Source: an uncultured delta proteobacterium (GTDB lineage: Bacteria > Myxococcota_A > Polyangia > Polyangiales > Polyangiaceae). From it: a DNA stretch of 64,000 nt. Below the pieces are notes generated by a model. The model was not told where the DNA came from, made no database searches, and worked only from the letters and a program-made list of their open reading frames with translations. The DNA is taken from contig CAITIQ010000668.1 of assembly GCA_903892415.1 (NCBI GenBank), positions 1 through 64,000 on the forward strand, written 5' to 3'. This document shows positions 43,352 through 51,943 of the stretch, piece by piece (position 1 is the first letter of the stretch; each line of letters opens with the position of its first letter). Position numbers and translations under genes: made by a program.

Positions 43352-44857
43352 CTAACCACCCAGCCCGAGCGGAAGGCCAAAGCCCCACCAAGCCAATAGC
43401 AACGCTGTCCACGCCACAATGAAGCTCAGCGAGTAAGGCAACATCGTCGCGACCAGCGTGCCGATGCCTGCGCTTTTGACATAACGGCGTGCATACATCA
43501 CAACCAGCGGGAAGTAGGGCATCAGAGGGGAGACGATGTTCGAGGTTGAATCTCCAATGCGATAGGCGGCCTGTATCAACTCCGGTGAAAGACCGACGCT
43601 CATCAGCATCGGGACGAGAATTGGCGCAAGGAGCGCCCACTTTGCGCTTGCGGAGCCGATGAACAGATCGAGGGCTGCTCCGACAAACACGATCGCTACG
43701 ATGGTAATGGCGGGAGGAAGGCCCAGCGACCGCAGCCCAAGGGCACCCTTGAGTGCGCACAATGCCCCTAGGTTGGAGCGATTAAACGCCTCGATGAACA
43801 ACGACGCCAAGAAAGCCAGGACCAGGTAGTAACCCATCTCCCCCATCGACTTGGCTGCTCCGGCGATCGCGTCTCGGTGGGTCTTGATCGTTCCTGCCAA
43901 GCCTCCGTACGTCAGACCCGTCAGTAAGAAGAACAAGAACAGGAGTGGCACGATTGCCACCATCAGCGGCGCATCGAAGCTACTTAGTGAGCCGTTAGGA
44001 GAACGAAGCGCCGCATGCTCTGGGATGGATACCGCCGCAATCGCGGCCATGAACGAGACTGCCACGAGCGTCGTACCCACTAGCGCTCGTCGCTCCCTCG
44101 GACTGAGACGCTCGAGCGTGTGCGCGTCGGCTTCATCGCCGTCGACACGCGTTGCCATGAGCCGTGGCTCAACCACACGGTCCGTGATCCACCAACCCAG
44201 TAGCACGATGACAAGACACGAGGCGGTCATGAAGTACCAATTGCATAGCGGGTTAACGACTCGCCCTGGCTCGAGAATCTGGGCGGCGCTTTGGGTGAAC
44301 CCCTGCAAGAGAACGTCAAGCCCGCTGGGGACGAAGTTCGCCGAGAATCCGCCTGATACCCCCGCGAACGCGGCGGCGATACCCGCCAGTGGGTGGCGCC
44401 CTGCCGCGCGAAAAAGCGTCCCGCCGATGGGGACTACAAGAATGAAACCTGCATCACCAGCACTATGACTTACGATCGCAACGAAGATGAGCGTTGGGGT
44501 CAAGAGCCTCACTGGGGTAATCTCGAGTAACCAGCGCACGGCTGCGCGCACGAGCCCCGCTTGCTCGGCCACACCCACCCCAAGGAGGGTCACCAGGACT
44601 ACGCCCAAAGGGTGAAAGCCAGTAAAGGTCTTCACCATGCCAAGCAGGCTCGTCAGCAATCCTTCCCTGGTGAGCAAGCTCTTTACGACCAGCGGCTCGC
44701 CATTGCGGGGGTCCACCAGGTCCCACGCAACCGGAGCGAGAGCCGCCGAGAGAACCCAGGTTAGGAAAAGAGCTCCGAGAAAGAGCGCGGCTGGGTCGGG
44801 CAGCTTGTTACCTACTCGCTCAACCCACGCAAGCCAGCCCCGCTTCTCCGCTGCCAT
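43352..44857 (-). CDS. AbgT family transporter
   Basis: A 501-residue membrane protein with about 12-13 hydrophobic segments, matching the AbgT (p-aminobenzoyl-glutamate transporter) family. Conserved blocks are NKLPDPAALF near the start, SHSAGDAGF, GGFSANF and RIGDSTSNIVSPLMPYFPL near the end. Members import aminobenzoyl-glutamate or, as MtrF/YdaH, export sulfonamides; substrate cannot be decided here. ATG 44857 is preferred over an upstream TTG at 44887. The start is 13 bp after the methyltransferase stop. Confidence 0.94.
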   Translation of the reverse strand: MAAEKRGWLAWVERVGNKLPDPAALFLGALFLTWVLSAALAPVAWDLVDPRNGEPLVVKSLLTREGLLTSLLGMVKTFTGFHPLGVVLVTLLGVGVAEQAGLVRAAVRWLLEITPVRLLTPTLIFVAIVSHSAGDAGFILVVPIGGTLFRAAGRHPLAGIAAAFAGVSGGFSANFVPSGLDVLLQGFTQSAAQILEPGRVVNPLCNWYFMTASCLVIVLLGWWITDRVVEPRLMATRVDGDEADAHTLERLSPRERRALVGTTLVAVSFMAAIAAVSIPEHAALRSPNGSLSSFDAPLMVAIVPLLFLFFLLTGLTYGGLAGTIKTHRDAIAGAAKSMGEMGYYLVLAFLASLFIEAFNRSNLGALCALKGALGLRSLGLPPAITIVAIVFVGAALDLFIGSASAKWALLAPILVPMLMSVGLSPELIQAAYRIGDSTSNIVSPLMPYFPLVVMYARRYVKSAGIGTLVATMLPYSLSFIVAWTALLLAWWGFGLPLGLGG

Positions 44858-44870
44858 GGGCCAACCGTAG

Positions 44871-46088
44871 CTAGGTTGTTGGTTCAATCACTATAGAAGA
44901 TTGGGCGAAGCGAGCTTGCAACCGGATGACCTCTCCGGCAGCCACCCACCTTGGCGTTGACTCAAGCCACAGGCGAGTGAGCCAGGAGTTGGTAGGCGAG
45001 GCGATGCTTGGCCGTGTCGAGAGAGTGATCCCTGGAGCCAATGCAACCTCGAAGTAGCTCACCACTGCGTCAAACCGCCCAGCTGATTTGGCCACGAGCG
45101 CGAACGGAGTAATCAATGGGAGCGTCGACCCAAAGTCTACTCCGCCGACGAGCACGGGCTCGGACAGCTCCAGCAAACTGGCCGCCTCGCGTTGCTCGAG
45201 GGAGGTTGGTAGCGCCTGGTTCGTAACGTGGGCAAGCACACCAAAGTCGATCCCGTAGTCTCGACTCCACCGACCCGTGTTACCGGCTCCAAACCGATGA
45301 TAGTCCGCTAGCTCGTCGGGGACGCTGGCCAGGTATGCATATACGCTTAGCTCGTGCGGGATGATGCGAGCGTCTTTGGTAAGCAGGCGCTTCTTGGCGT
45401 CAGCCACGATGTCGACGATGTGTTCACCAAGTGGATCATTTCCGATGGTCTCGGTCACGAGCAGCGTCGCTCTGGTTGGAAGCTCAAGGCGGGTGGACCA
45501 GCCTTGCAGCACTGTCACCCGGTCGGCGACTCCATTGGCCCGAGCAAGTTCTCGTACCGTTCCCGCCATCGCCGAGGCCTCCATGGCAAAAACGTGCTTG
45601 GCCCCAGCCAGCGCCGCGCCCACGGCCATGACCCCCGTGCCACTACCGATGTCGAGCACGACGTCATCAGCCGTAACTTGTGCACGAATGGCCGCAAGAA
45701 ACTGCTTGGTACGCAGCTCGTCATCGAGCAGCCCAATATGGGTTGGGAAGTGAGCCCAGGTCCCTTGATCGGTTTTTTGGAGCGGCGTCTCGGCGCCGAG
45801 CAGCAACCCATTATCAATCAGCAGCATGAGGGTTGCTGCGATCTCTGCGAAGTCTCTTCGGCTCCTTGCGGCTACACCGTCAACCAGGGCGCGCAGCGTC
45901 GTTGGCTCAGAGCAGGCTGCGAGCAGCGCCAAGCCATGCATTCCAACTTCTACCGTTCGCCCGTCCAGCGTGGCGGTGGCGTCACCCGCCGAACGCAACT
46001 CGAGATGAATGCGTTCCGCGCGTTTGAGCGTTGCGTCTTGCGCAGGAGCTTGCGGCGCAGAAACCTCCGGCCTGCCGTTGATGCTCAA
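44871..46088 (-). CDS. SAM-dependent methyltransferase, PRMT-like
   Basis: A 405-residue protein. Residues about 50-110 look like a winged-helix or PqqD-like module (LRALVDGVAARSRRDF..LLIDNGLLL). The central Rossmann domain has VLDIGSGTGVMAVGAALAGAKHVFAME (motif I) and VTETIGNDPLGE, which aligns with the double-Glu loop of protein arginine methyltransferases. The C-terminal part is beta-rich, as in the PRMT barrel. Protein or peptide methylation is plausible, but small-molecule substrates are possible. Its ATG overlaps the DUF1993 stop (ATGA). Confidence 0.85.
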   Translation of the reverse strand: MSINGRPEVSAPQAPAQDATLKRAERIHLELRSAGDATATLDGRTVEVGMHGLALLAACSEPTTLRALVDGVAARSRRDFAEIAATLMLLIDNGLLLGAETPLQKTDQGTWAHFPTHIGLLDDELRTKQFLAAIRAQVTADDVVLDIGSGTGVMAVGAALAGAKHVFAMEASAMAGTVRELARANGVADRVTVLQGWSTRLELPTRATLLVTETIGNDPLGEHIVDIVADAKKRLLTKDARIIPHELSVYAYLASVPDELADYHRFGAGNTGRWSRDYGIDFGVLAHVTNQALPTSLEQREAASLLELSEPVLVGGVDFGSTLPLITPFALVAKSAGRFDAVVSYFEVALAPGITLSTRPSIASPTNSWLTRLWLESTPRWVAAGEVIRLQARFAQSSIVIEPTT

Positions 46089-46597
46089 GCTTTGGGGGCC
46101 TGCATCGTTAGTGCACCCAGGTAGTCACGTTTGCCGACGTCGACCCCGTTATGGCGGAGCAAGGCGTAGACATGCGCGAGGTGGAAGTAGAAGTTGGGCA
46201 TGAAGTGCTCGAAGAAGTAGTCCGCGCCGGTCATTGTCTTTCCCTCCCAACGAGGTTGGCTGATCGCGCGGGCGGCGGCGTCGCTGAAGTCCGCCTCGGT
46301 TACGCTATCAAGGTATTCAACCACCGAGTCGATGCGAGCTCGCAACTCTGCAATCGTCTTCTCGCTATCTTCGTGTTTCGGCGCCTCTTTGCCGGTTAGC
46401 CTCGCAGTGCCAAGTTTGATGGTGTCGCACACGACCTGAACCTGTTTGACGAGGGGGAACTGATCAGGCGAAAGGCGGGCCGAAAGCAGGTTGTCCGGGT
46501 CGAACTTACGCGCAGCACCGAAGGCAACAGCCTTGTCCAACCAAGAGCCAACTTGCTTCAACTGCTTCTTCATTTGCAACAGCGGGCGGTAAAACAT
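46085..46597 (-). CDS. DUF1993 family protein
   Basis: A 170-residue protein. ATG 46597 (MFYRPLLQMKKQL) matches the family start; the 46681 ORF adds a foreign leader. LLSARLSPDQFPLVKQVQVVCDTIKLGTARLTG and the C-terminal DYFFEHFMPNFYFHLAHVYALLRHNG are the DUF1993 landmarks, a DinB-like helical bundle of unknown function. It is first in a DUF1993-methyltransferase-AbgT run with 4-bp overlap to the second gene. Confidence 0.93.
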   Translation of the reverse strand: MFYRPLLQMKKQLKQVGSWLDKAVAFGAARKFDPDNLLSARLSPDQFPLVKQVQVVCDTIKLGTARLTGKEAPKHEDSEKTIAELRARIDSVVEYLDSVTEADFSDAAARAISQPRWEGKTMTGADYFFEHFMPNFYFHLAHVYALLRHNGVDVGKRDYLGALTMQAPKA

Positions 46598-46711
46598 CGT
46601 GCAGTGGTAGCCGAAGTTGCACGTCTTGGCTTGCCTGATTCCCAGGATGGCGCGGTAACGGCGAGTTTGGTGGCTCAGCACCTAACCCTTATGCGATTAA
46701 ATGACGAAACG

Positions 46712-46739
46712 CCCACCTAGCCGTAGCCAGGTGGGCGCT
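46712..46739 (-). terminator. intrinsic terminator for DUF4331 operon
   Basis: A perfect 9-bp stem (CGCCCACCT and AGGTGGGCG) with a 10-nt loop, followed on the minus strand by TTTCGTCATTT. It lies 17 bp after the DUF4331 stop codon, as expected for the end of that transcript. Confidence 0.75.
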
Positions 46740-46755
46740 GTCATCCAGTGATTGC

Positions 46756-48195
46756 TCAGTTCGCCGCAGGGTTGTGCGTCGCGGCCGAGAAGCTCTCCCA
46801 GGGAGCATTTGCGTAGGGGAAGGTGTTCTTGTTTGCGCCGTCGCCTGCTTGATTCACGCCATCGGGAACCGGAGCTGCAAGCCTGCAAAGCAGGAGTGAG
46901 AGCTCAACGTCCGTCACGTCCGGATCGAAGCCGCCGGGGGGAAGCGCCCGACCGTTGGGGAAGCCACCCGGGGTGCCGAGATCGACGCGAAGCACATCGC
47001 CGATGCTGGTGATGCTATGCGCGCCAGCCGACGGGATGTTGTTGAGGTTGATGACCTCGATGATGTCGGTGCGGTTTGCCTTGAGGACGTTGATACCACC
47101 GCCGGGAACACAACCAGCGAGCGGTCCACCGGCTGCGTAGAAGCCAGCAAACTCGGCGTCGCGAACGATCACCGGGTTGAGGAAGTAGGCTCCGAAGGTA
47201 CCGAGATCATCAGAGGGACGGAGACGGTTCCAGCGGTCTTTGTCTTGCAGACCGATCACCGCCTCGTTGATCAGCGGCAGGCCCAAGCGCGAAACCTGAC
47301 GCCACGGACCGAAGCCGTCGTTGGTTCCGTCCTTGCGCAAAACAGTGGTCTTGCGACGACTGGCGGAGGCCCAGACGCCAACGGTCTGTGCGTTGCTCGG
47401 TGTGCCGTCGTTGGCGATGGCTCCGCCGTTGGCCACGGTGAGGGGGATCTCGAGGGCGATGGCATTGACGTTGGTGAAACGAACGCTGTCTCGAGGGTTA
47501 CCGCCGATGACGCTGCGCAAACCGGCGAGATCAAAGACCGCGCCCAAGTCCACGTAGAACGGATCGTCGCGCGGACCTGCGAATACCCGGCCTTCGCCAG
47601 CCCCGAGGCTGGTGATGACTGAGGTCGCCGGATTGTCGACGAAGTGCTGCTCGTACGAAGTGCCGTTCGGAATCATGTAGGCGATCGCGTTGGTGCGCGG
47701 TCCAACGTTGGGCGGTGCAACGGGTGCGTCGCTCACGAGGACCACGGGCGCTTGACCGGCAACGATCTTGGTTACGCTGTAGGTCTGAGCAAAGGCGCCG
47801 CCGCCCGAGATCTGAGCGAAGAACTCTTTGCCACCACCTACGGGAAGAGCCAGGTCTGCCACGTCCACCACAGGGTAGGGAGCCGACGAGAATTGAATCT
47901 GATAGGTGAGAGCGTCGTCGAGGCTGGAGGGCCCTCGCGCGATGTGAACCTCGTACAGCGCATCATTGGCGAACTTCTTCCAGTTCGGCGCTGCATAGGG
48001 GACCTGAAGTCCGTTGTACCCGGCAACGACAACGAGGTTGGTGCCTTGGCGCCAGGCCCAGAGATCGGTGTTGTCGGTATCGGGATCGCTCGCGGTTCCG
48101 GGAGCTTCGGAGTGGCTCGAGGCGGAGGCCTCCAGCGTCACAGTGCCGAGCAACGCGGCCATCGTAGAAACAGCAAATAGTTTTTTAGCTCGCAT
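46756..48195 (-). CDS. DUF4331 domain-containing secreted protein
   Basis: A 479-residue protein with a Sec signal peptide (MRAKKLFAVSTMAALLGTVTLEASA). The mature start SSHSEAPGTASDPDTDNTDLWAW is the DUF4331 hallmark, and the whole length fits that family, which is of unknown function and probably forms a beta-propeller-like or beta-sandwich fold. GAGG lies 9 nt before ATG 48195; an in-frame ATG 15 bp upstream overlaps the preceding stop. It is coupled to the upstream lipoprotein (11-bp gap). Confidence 0.93.
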   Translation of the reverse strand: MRAKKLFAVSTMAALLGTVTLEASASSHSEAPGTASDPDTDNTDLWAWRQGTNLVVVAGYNGLQVPYAAPNWKKFANDALYEVHIARGPSSLDDALTYQIQFSSAPYPVVDVADLALPVGGGKEFFAQISGGGAFAQTYSVTKIVAGQAPVVLVSDAPVAPPNVGPRTNAIAYMIPNGTSYEQHFVDNPATSVITSLGAGEGRVFAGPRDDPFYVDLGAVFDLAGLRSVIGGNPRDSVRFTNVNAIALEIPLTVANGGAIANDGTPSNAQTVGVWASASRRKTTVLRKDGTNDGFGPWRQVSRLGLPLINEAVIGLQDKDRWNRLRPSDDLGTFGAYFLNPVIVRDAEFAGFYAAGGPLAGCVPGGGINVLKANRTDIIEVINLNNIPSAGAHSITSIGDVLRVDLGTPGGFPNGRALPPGGFDPDVTDVELSLLLCRLAAPVPDGVNQAGDGANKNTFPYANAPWESFSAATHNPAAN

Positions 48196-48206
48196 AACTC
48201 GATTCC

Positions 48207-49316
48207 TCACTTAGTAATCAGGTAGACAGTCCCGTTGGCGGCGCGCCCATCGACCCAACCAAATGCGTCGGCATCCTTGGCGCGGTGAATTCCGCCAGGC
48301 TCGAAGTTGGTGGATAGATCGTTAGCGGCATCACCAGTGAACACCGTCGTGTCGAAGGACGTCGTGTCGACAACCAGCGCGGCGGTGGTGAGCGTGGCTG
48401 AGTCGAGCGCCGAGAGCCAAAGCTCCGAATCGTCGAGGCTAAGGGCCGCTCCCGCGGGGAAGCCGGCGTCATAGCTATCGACGATCGACGTTGGAGTAGA
48501 GCTGCCCGCGGCTAAGAACAGCACGCGTGCGTTGGCTCGACCCGAGCCGATGGTGTCTACGACGTAGAGGTCCCCATTGGCCGCTACAGCGATTCCGCTG
48601 GGATCCACGAGCCCGTCCTCGATCAGGGCCGTCGCGGTGCCACCAGCACTAGCGATCTTGTAGATCGCAGCACTGCCGCTTGCCGAACGACCAGTGAAGT
48701 AGATCTGATCAACGTTGTTCTCGTTGCGTACTTCGAGGTTTCGCGGTGATAGGCCCGTCGTCCCTGGTACGAGGGTTGGCGTCCCGCCCGCGGCAGGTAC
48801 GGTGAAGATGCCACCGCGATCTGCACCCGCTTCGTCCGCAGCCGAGTCAGCCACGTACAACGACTCGCCACTCGTGCTGGTTGCGATTCCGAAGGGAGCC
48901 GTGAGCGGACTGCCGGTAACCACTATCGTGGCCCCGCCCGCGGGCGACCCCTCGAAGATCCCTGGAGTGCCGTCGGCCTCCAAGCCAGTGAAGTAAATGG
49001 CATCGGCGTTGGGGCTTGGTGCGGCGTCGAAGACGACGCGACCTTCGCTTACGACGGCAACAGACGTTGGGCCCGCTCCCCCGCCGCCTGCAGCCATTCC
49101 GCCCATGCCACCCATTCCGCCCATACCACCGCCGCCGGGGCCGTTGCCGCCCCCGCCGTTCCCGCCGGGTTGTTCACCACCACCGCCTGTCGGACCACCA
49201 CCAACACCACCGGTTCCGCCGGTTGTTGTGTCGTCACCACAGGCCGCAGCAGCAAGCAGCCAGCAGAGCCCGAGGAGAGTCGATGCTCCTCCGGATCTGT
49301 TGATACCTGAACTCAT
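48207..49316 (-). CDS. Gly/Met-rich-tether lipoprotein with NHL/SMP-like beta-propeller
   Basis: A 369-residue lipoprotein. GGGAGG precedes ATG 49316 by 6 nt, and the leader ends in AAAAC. A tether of Gly, Asn and MGG repeats spans about 60 residues. The rest shows six repeats of the type IYFTG-xxxG-xxxI..V containing DGTPGIFEGSPAGGA and GLSPRNLEVRNENNVDQIYFTG, like NHL/SMP-30 propeller blades. A hairpin-forming palindrome lies in its leader (49351-49371). It overlaps the DUF4331 ribosome-binding region and is probably cotranscribed. Confidence 0.85.
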   Translation of the reverse strand: MSSGINRSGGASTLLGLCWLLAAAACGDDTTTGGTGGVGGGPTGGGGEQPGGNGGGGNGPGGGGMGGMGGMGGMAAGGGGAGPTSVAVVSEGRVVFDAAPSPNADAIYFTGLEADGTPGIFEGSPAGGATIVVTGSPLTAPFGIATSTSGESLYVADSAADEAGADRGGIFTVPAAGGTPTLVPGTTGLSPRNLEVRNENNVDQIYFTGRSASGSAAIYKIASAGGTATALIEDGLVDPSGIAVAANGDLYVVDTIGSGRANARVLFLAAGSSTPTSIVDSYDAGFPAGAALSLDDSELWLSALDSATLTTAALVVDTTSFDTTVFTGDAANDLSTNFEPGGIHRAKDADAFGWVDGRAANGTVYLITK

Positions 49317-49350
49317 TCGCAGCCTCCCAGATTGTCTGGTTTCAAGAAAG

Positions 49351-49371
49351 GTCGGGCACGAGGTGCCCGAC
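49351..49371 (-). promoter_or_regulatory. perfect 9-bp palindrome in the leader of the lipoprotein/DUF4331 operon
   Basis: Arms GTCGGGCAC and GTGCCCGAC with a 3-nt centre, 35 bp upstream of the lipoprotein ATG. On the minus-strand RNA it would form a very stable hairpin directly followed by CTTTCTTG. It could be an operator for a dimeric regulator or a transcript-leader attenuator. Confidence 0.5.
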
Positions 49372-49571
49372 ACGCTGGCCGCAGGAACGCCCAATAGCCC
49401 CCCGCGGTCCCCGCCAAGGCAGGCAGGGCTACAACTCGCGAGCAGGCCTTTCGGTTGCATTTCGCTGACGTTTAGGAATCTTGTGCAAGTCTGGCGCTTT
49501 GACGGCGGCTCGGTTCGGGATCAACGTCGGCTGAACAGTGTTGGATGAGCACGCAACGTAGGCGGGTGAAC

Positions 49572-49592
49572 AACACGAGGGTGTTTCGTGTT
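49572..49592. promoter_or_regulatory. 7-bp inverted repeat upstream of gmd
   Basis: AACACGA and TCGTGTT arms with a 7-nt spacer end 14 bp before the gmd ATG. The 290-bp gap between the lipoprotein and gmd holds this, the 49351 palindrome and no ORF. An operator or a short leader hairpin covering the translation start region are both possible. Confidence 0.35.
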
Positions 49593-49606
49593 ACCTGCGA
49601 GGACGA

Positions 49607-50605
49607 ATGAAGCGTGCGCTAGTCACCGGTATCACCGGCCAAGATGGTTCTTACCTTGCTGAACTGCTCTTGAGCAAAGGCTACGAAGTGCACGGCGTCG
49701 TGCGTCGCGCGAGCACCTTCAACACAGAGCGCATCGACCATCTTTACGTGGACCCCCACGAGGGCAACGCCAAGCTGTTTTTGCACTACGGCGATCTAAA
49801 TGACGCGTCTTCACTGCAAACGATCATTCGGGATGTAGTACCGGACGAGGTGTACAACCTTGCGGCACAGAGTCACGTCCGAGTGTCCTTCGACATTCCG
49901 GAATACACGGGCGAGGTCACCGGACTCGGAACAGTTCGCATTCTTGAGGCGATCCGCAAGCTCGGCATTCAATGCCGTTTCTACCAAGCGTCATCGAGTG
50001 AGCTTTACGGCAAGGTCGTTGAGACCCCTCAGCGAGAGACCACGCCATTCCATCCACGAAGCCCCTACGCGGTTGCCAAGGCTTACTCGTTCTATATGAC
50101 GCAAAACTACCGCGAGGCGTACGGCATCTTTGCCACGAACGGCATCCTTTTCAATCACGAGAGCGAGCGGCGCGGCGAGACGTTTGTCACGCGAAAGATC
50201 ACTCGCGCGGTAGGCCGCATCAAGCACGGGACGCAGACTGAACTGTTCCTGGGCAACCTCGACGCCAAACGGGACTGGGGTCACGCGAAGGACTATGTGG
50301 AGGCAATGTGGCTCATGTTGCAGCATGAGGTCCCCGACGACTTCGTCATCGGCACCGGCGAGACGTACAGCGTTCGCGAGTTTGCCGAACGAGCTTTCGC
50401 CCATGTAGGTCTCGACGCAAAAGACTTCATCAAGATTGATCCTCGCTACTTCCGCCCGTCGGAGGTCGACCTACTTCTGGCCGACCCTTCAAAGGCTAAG
50501 CAGGTACTGGGCTGGAAGCCGCAGGTGAGCTTCCCGGAGCTCGTGCAGCGTATGGTCGACCATGACGTCGAGCTCGCAGCGCGAGAAGTCCGGGCCCGCG
50601 GCTAA
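49607..50605 (+). CDS. gmd: GDP-mannose 4,6-dehydratase
   Basis: A 332-residue SDR enzyme converting GDP-D-mannose to GDP-4-keto-6-deoxymannose, precursor of fucose, rhamnose and perosamine in surface polysaccharides. ALVTGITGQDGSYLAELLL is the NADP-binding Rossmann start, and SSSELYGKV and SPYAVAKAY give the catalytic Ser/Thr, Tyr and Lys. NHESERRGETFVTRKI is diagnostic for GMD. No other sugar-nucleotide gene is adjacent. A GCGAGGACGA leader sequence precedes the ATG. Confidence 0.98.
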   Translation: MKRALVTGITGQDGSYLAELLLSKGYEVHGVVRRASTFNTERIDHLYVDPHEGNAKLFLHYGDLNDASSLQTIIRDVVPDEVYNLAAQSHVRVSFDIPEYTGEVTGLGTVRILEAIRKLGIQCRFYQASSSELYGKVVETPQRETTPFHPRSPYAVAKAYSFYMTQNYREAYGIFATNGILFNHESERRGETFVTRKITRAVGRIKHGTQTELFLGNLDAKRDWGHAKDYVEAMWLMLQHEVPDDFVIGTGETYSVREFAERAFAHVGLDAKDFIKIDPRYFRPSEVDLLLADPSKAKQVLGWKPQVSFPELVQRMVDHDVELAAREVRARG

Positions 50606-50659
50606 ACGCATCCCCAGAGAGGGCTCGCCGATAGAGCGCCGTCTGCTAGCGTTTGACCG

Positions 50660-51943
50660 GTGGCCCGCGAGCAAACCGGAATCACCTTCAGGCGCCAGCG
50701 ACGGGCGATCACCGCCGTCGCGCGCTTCATCGGAGGGATCGCTGGCTCGGTGCTTTGCGGTAGCTTCGTCCTCTCGGTGCTCCGTGATCCCGCCGACATC
50801 GCGCGCGTAGCTTGGACCGAGGGCGCGGACTTGCTGGGTGCCTACGGTGGAGCGGGGCTGATCATGCTGCCGTTTATCGGGGTATTCACTGCCTATCTGC
50901 GACGAGGTCGAAGGGAAGCAGTGACTGAGCTTCAAGCAACTCCGCTGGGCCTTTCGATGCGATTAGCGAGCGGGCGCACTCTGGAGATACCCCGCGCAGA
51001 AATCAGCGGGGGCCACCAAGAACGCCTTGGTAAGCATCAACGGCGGGTCACATTTACCCTCAATCGCGGCCTAGAGACTGGCGACCAGATCGTACTAGAA
51101 GGTCCGGAGGCCGAGCTCGCTGCCTTGAGCGGCACGTTGGACACGGTTCCTACCGAGATATCACTTTCACGTAGCGGCTTGAGTGTCGGCCTCAGCATCG
51201 CCCTGATTTCGGCAGTGGTAGGCGGCTATCTATCGAGCTTCGTTTTCGCTCTGGTCGAGGCACGCGCGCTCGACATTCGAGTTGCGAGCGCCCTGACCGC
51301 GGACGCCTGGTCGCTGGCGCTTTTCGTTGCCTGCGCCAGCCTGACTGCGCTCTGCCTCAGCTTGCTTACCGCCGCGCGTAAGCTCCGCATCGGGCTGGAC
51401 GGCATCGTCGTGGACACGCCACTCAGAGAGCACTTCATCCCTGCGGCGGAGATCCGATCGACCGCCTTCTCGTCACTTGGTCTTCAGATTGATCGTAAAG
51501 AAGGCCGCCCGTTAAGGGTGCCAGCACCAGGTTGCAAATTGGAAACGCTCGCTGCTGCGGCAGAGAGCATCGACCAGCTGCGCAACGAAGGAACCAGCCG
51601 AACCGACGCCCCGCGGCTGAAGTCGCTCGTGGCGCGCTGGCGGGAGGCTCTGCACGCTGGGGCGTTGAGCCCTGAGGGATATCGGGAACCGGCGCTGCAA
51701 CCAAGCGACCTATCAGCTGCTCTGCGTGAACCCAGCTTGTCGCTGGAGGCGAAGCTGAGTTCGGCTCGTTTGCTGCTGGCCACCGAGGGAGAGCCGGCGC
51801 GCTTGGAAATCCGGCGGCTCGCCGACAAGATGGTGCTCTCGCAGAACCGCGACATGCTGCTCGAGGTGGCCTGCGAGGAGGCCACCGAAGCAGAGCCGCT
51901 GGATACGCAAGATACCTATCTAGAGAATCAAAGGCAGTTGTAG
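50660..51943 (+). CDS. membrane protein with duplicated TM-pair/PH-like unit
   Basis: A 427-residue protein with a GTG start. Two hydrophobic segments (about 20-42 and 60-80) are followed by a beta-rich soluble region (LQATPLGLSMRLASGRTLEIPRAEI). Two further segments (about 172-195 and 212-238) are followed by a second similar region (LRIGLDGIVVDTPLREHFIPAAEI). Both soluble regions look like bacterial PH-like domains. This is an apparent internal duplication. A helical, acidic C-terminal region ends the protein. Its 3' end overlaps the convergent protease gene by 16 bp. Confidence 0.75.
   Translation: MAREQTGITFRRQRRAITAVARFIGGIAGSVLCGSFVLSVLRDPADIARVAWTEGADLLGAYGGAGLIMLPFIGVFTAYLRRGRREAVTELQATPLGLSMRLASGRTLEIPRAEISGGHQERLGKHQRRVTFTLNRGLETGDQIVLEGPEAELAALSGTLDTVPTEISLSRSGLSVGLSIALISAVVGGYLSSFVFALVEARALDIRVASALTADAWSLALFVACASLTALCLSLLTAARKLRIGLDGIVVDTPLREHFIPAAEIRSTAFSSLGLQIDRKEGRPLRVPAPGCKLETLAAAAESIDQLRNEGTSRTDAPRLKSLVARWREALHAGALSPEGYREPALQPSDLSAALREPSLSLEAKLSSARLLLATEGEPARLEIRRLADKMVLSQNRDMLLEVACEEATEAEPLDTQDTYLENQRQL

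Noticed and set aside
45354..46124. A 256-codon plus-strand ORF antisense to the methyltransferase and DUF1993 genes
   Set aside because: No domain and no start signal; both genes on the other strand have strong family motifs.
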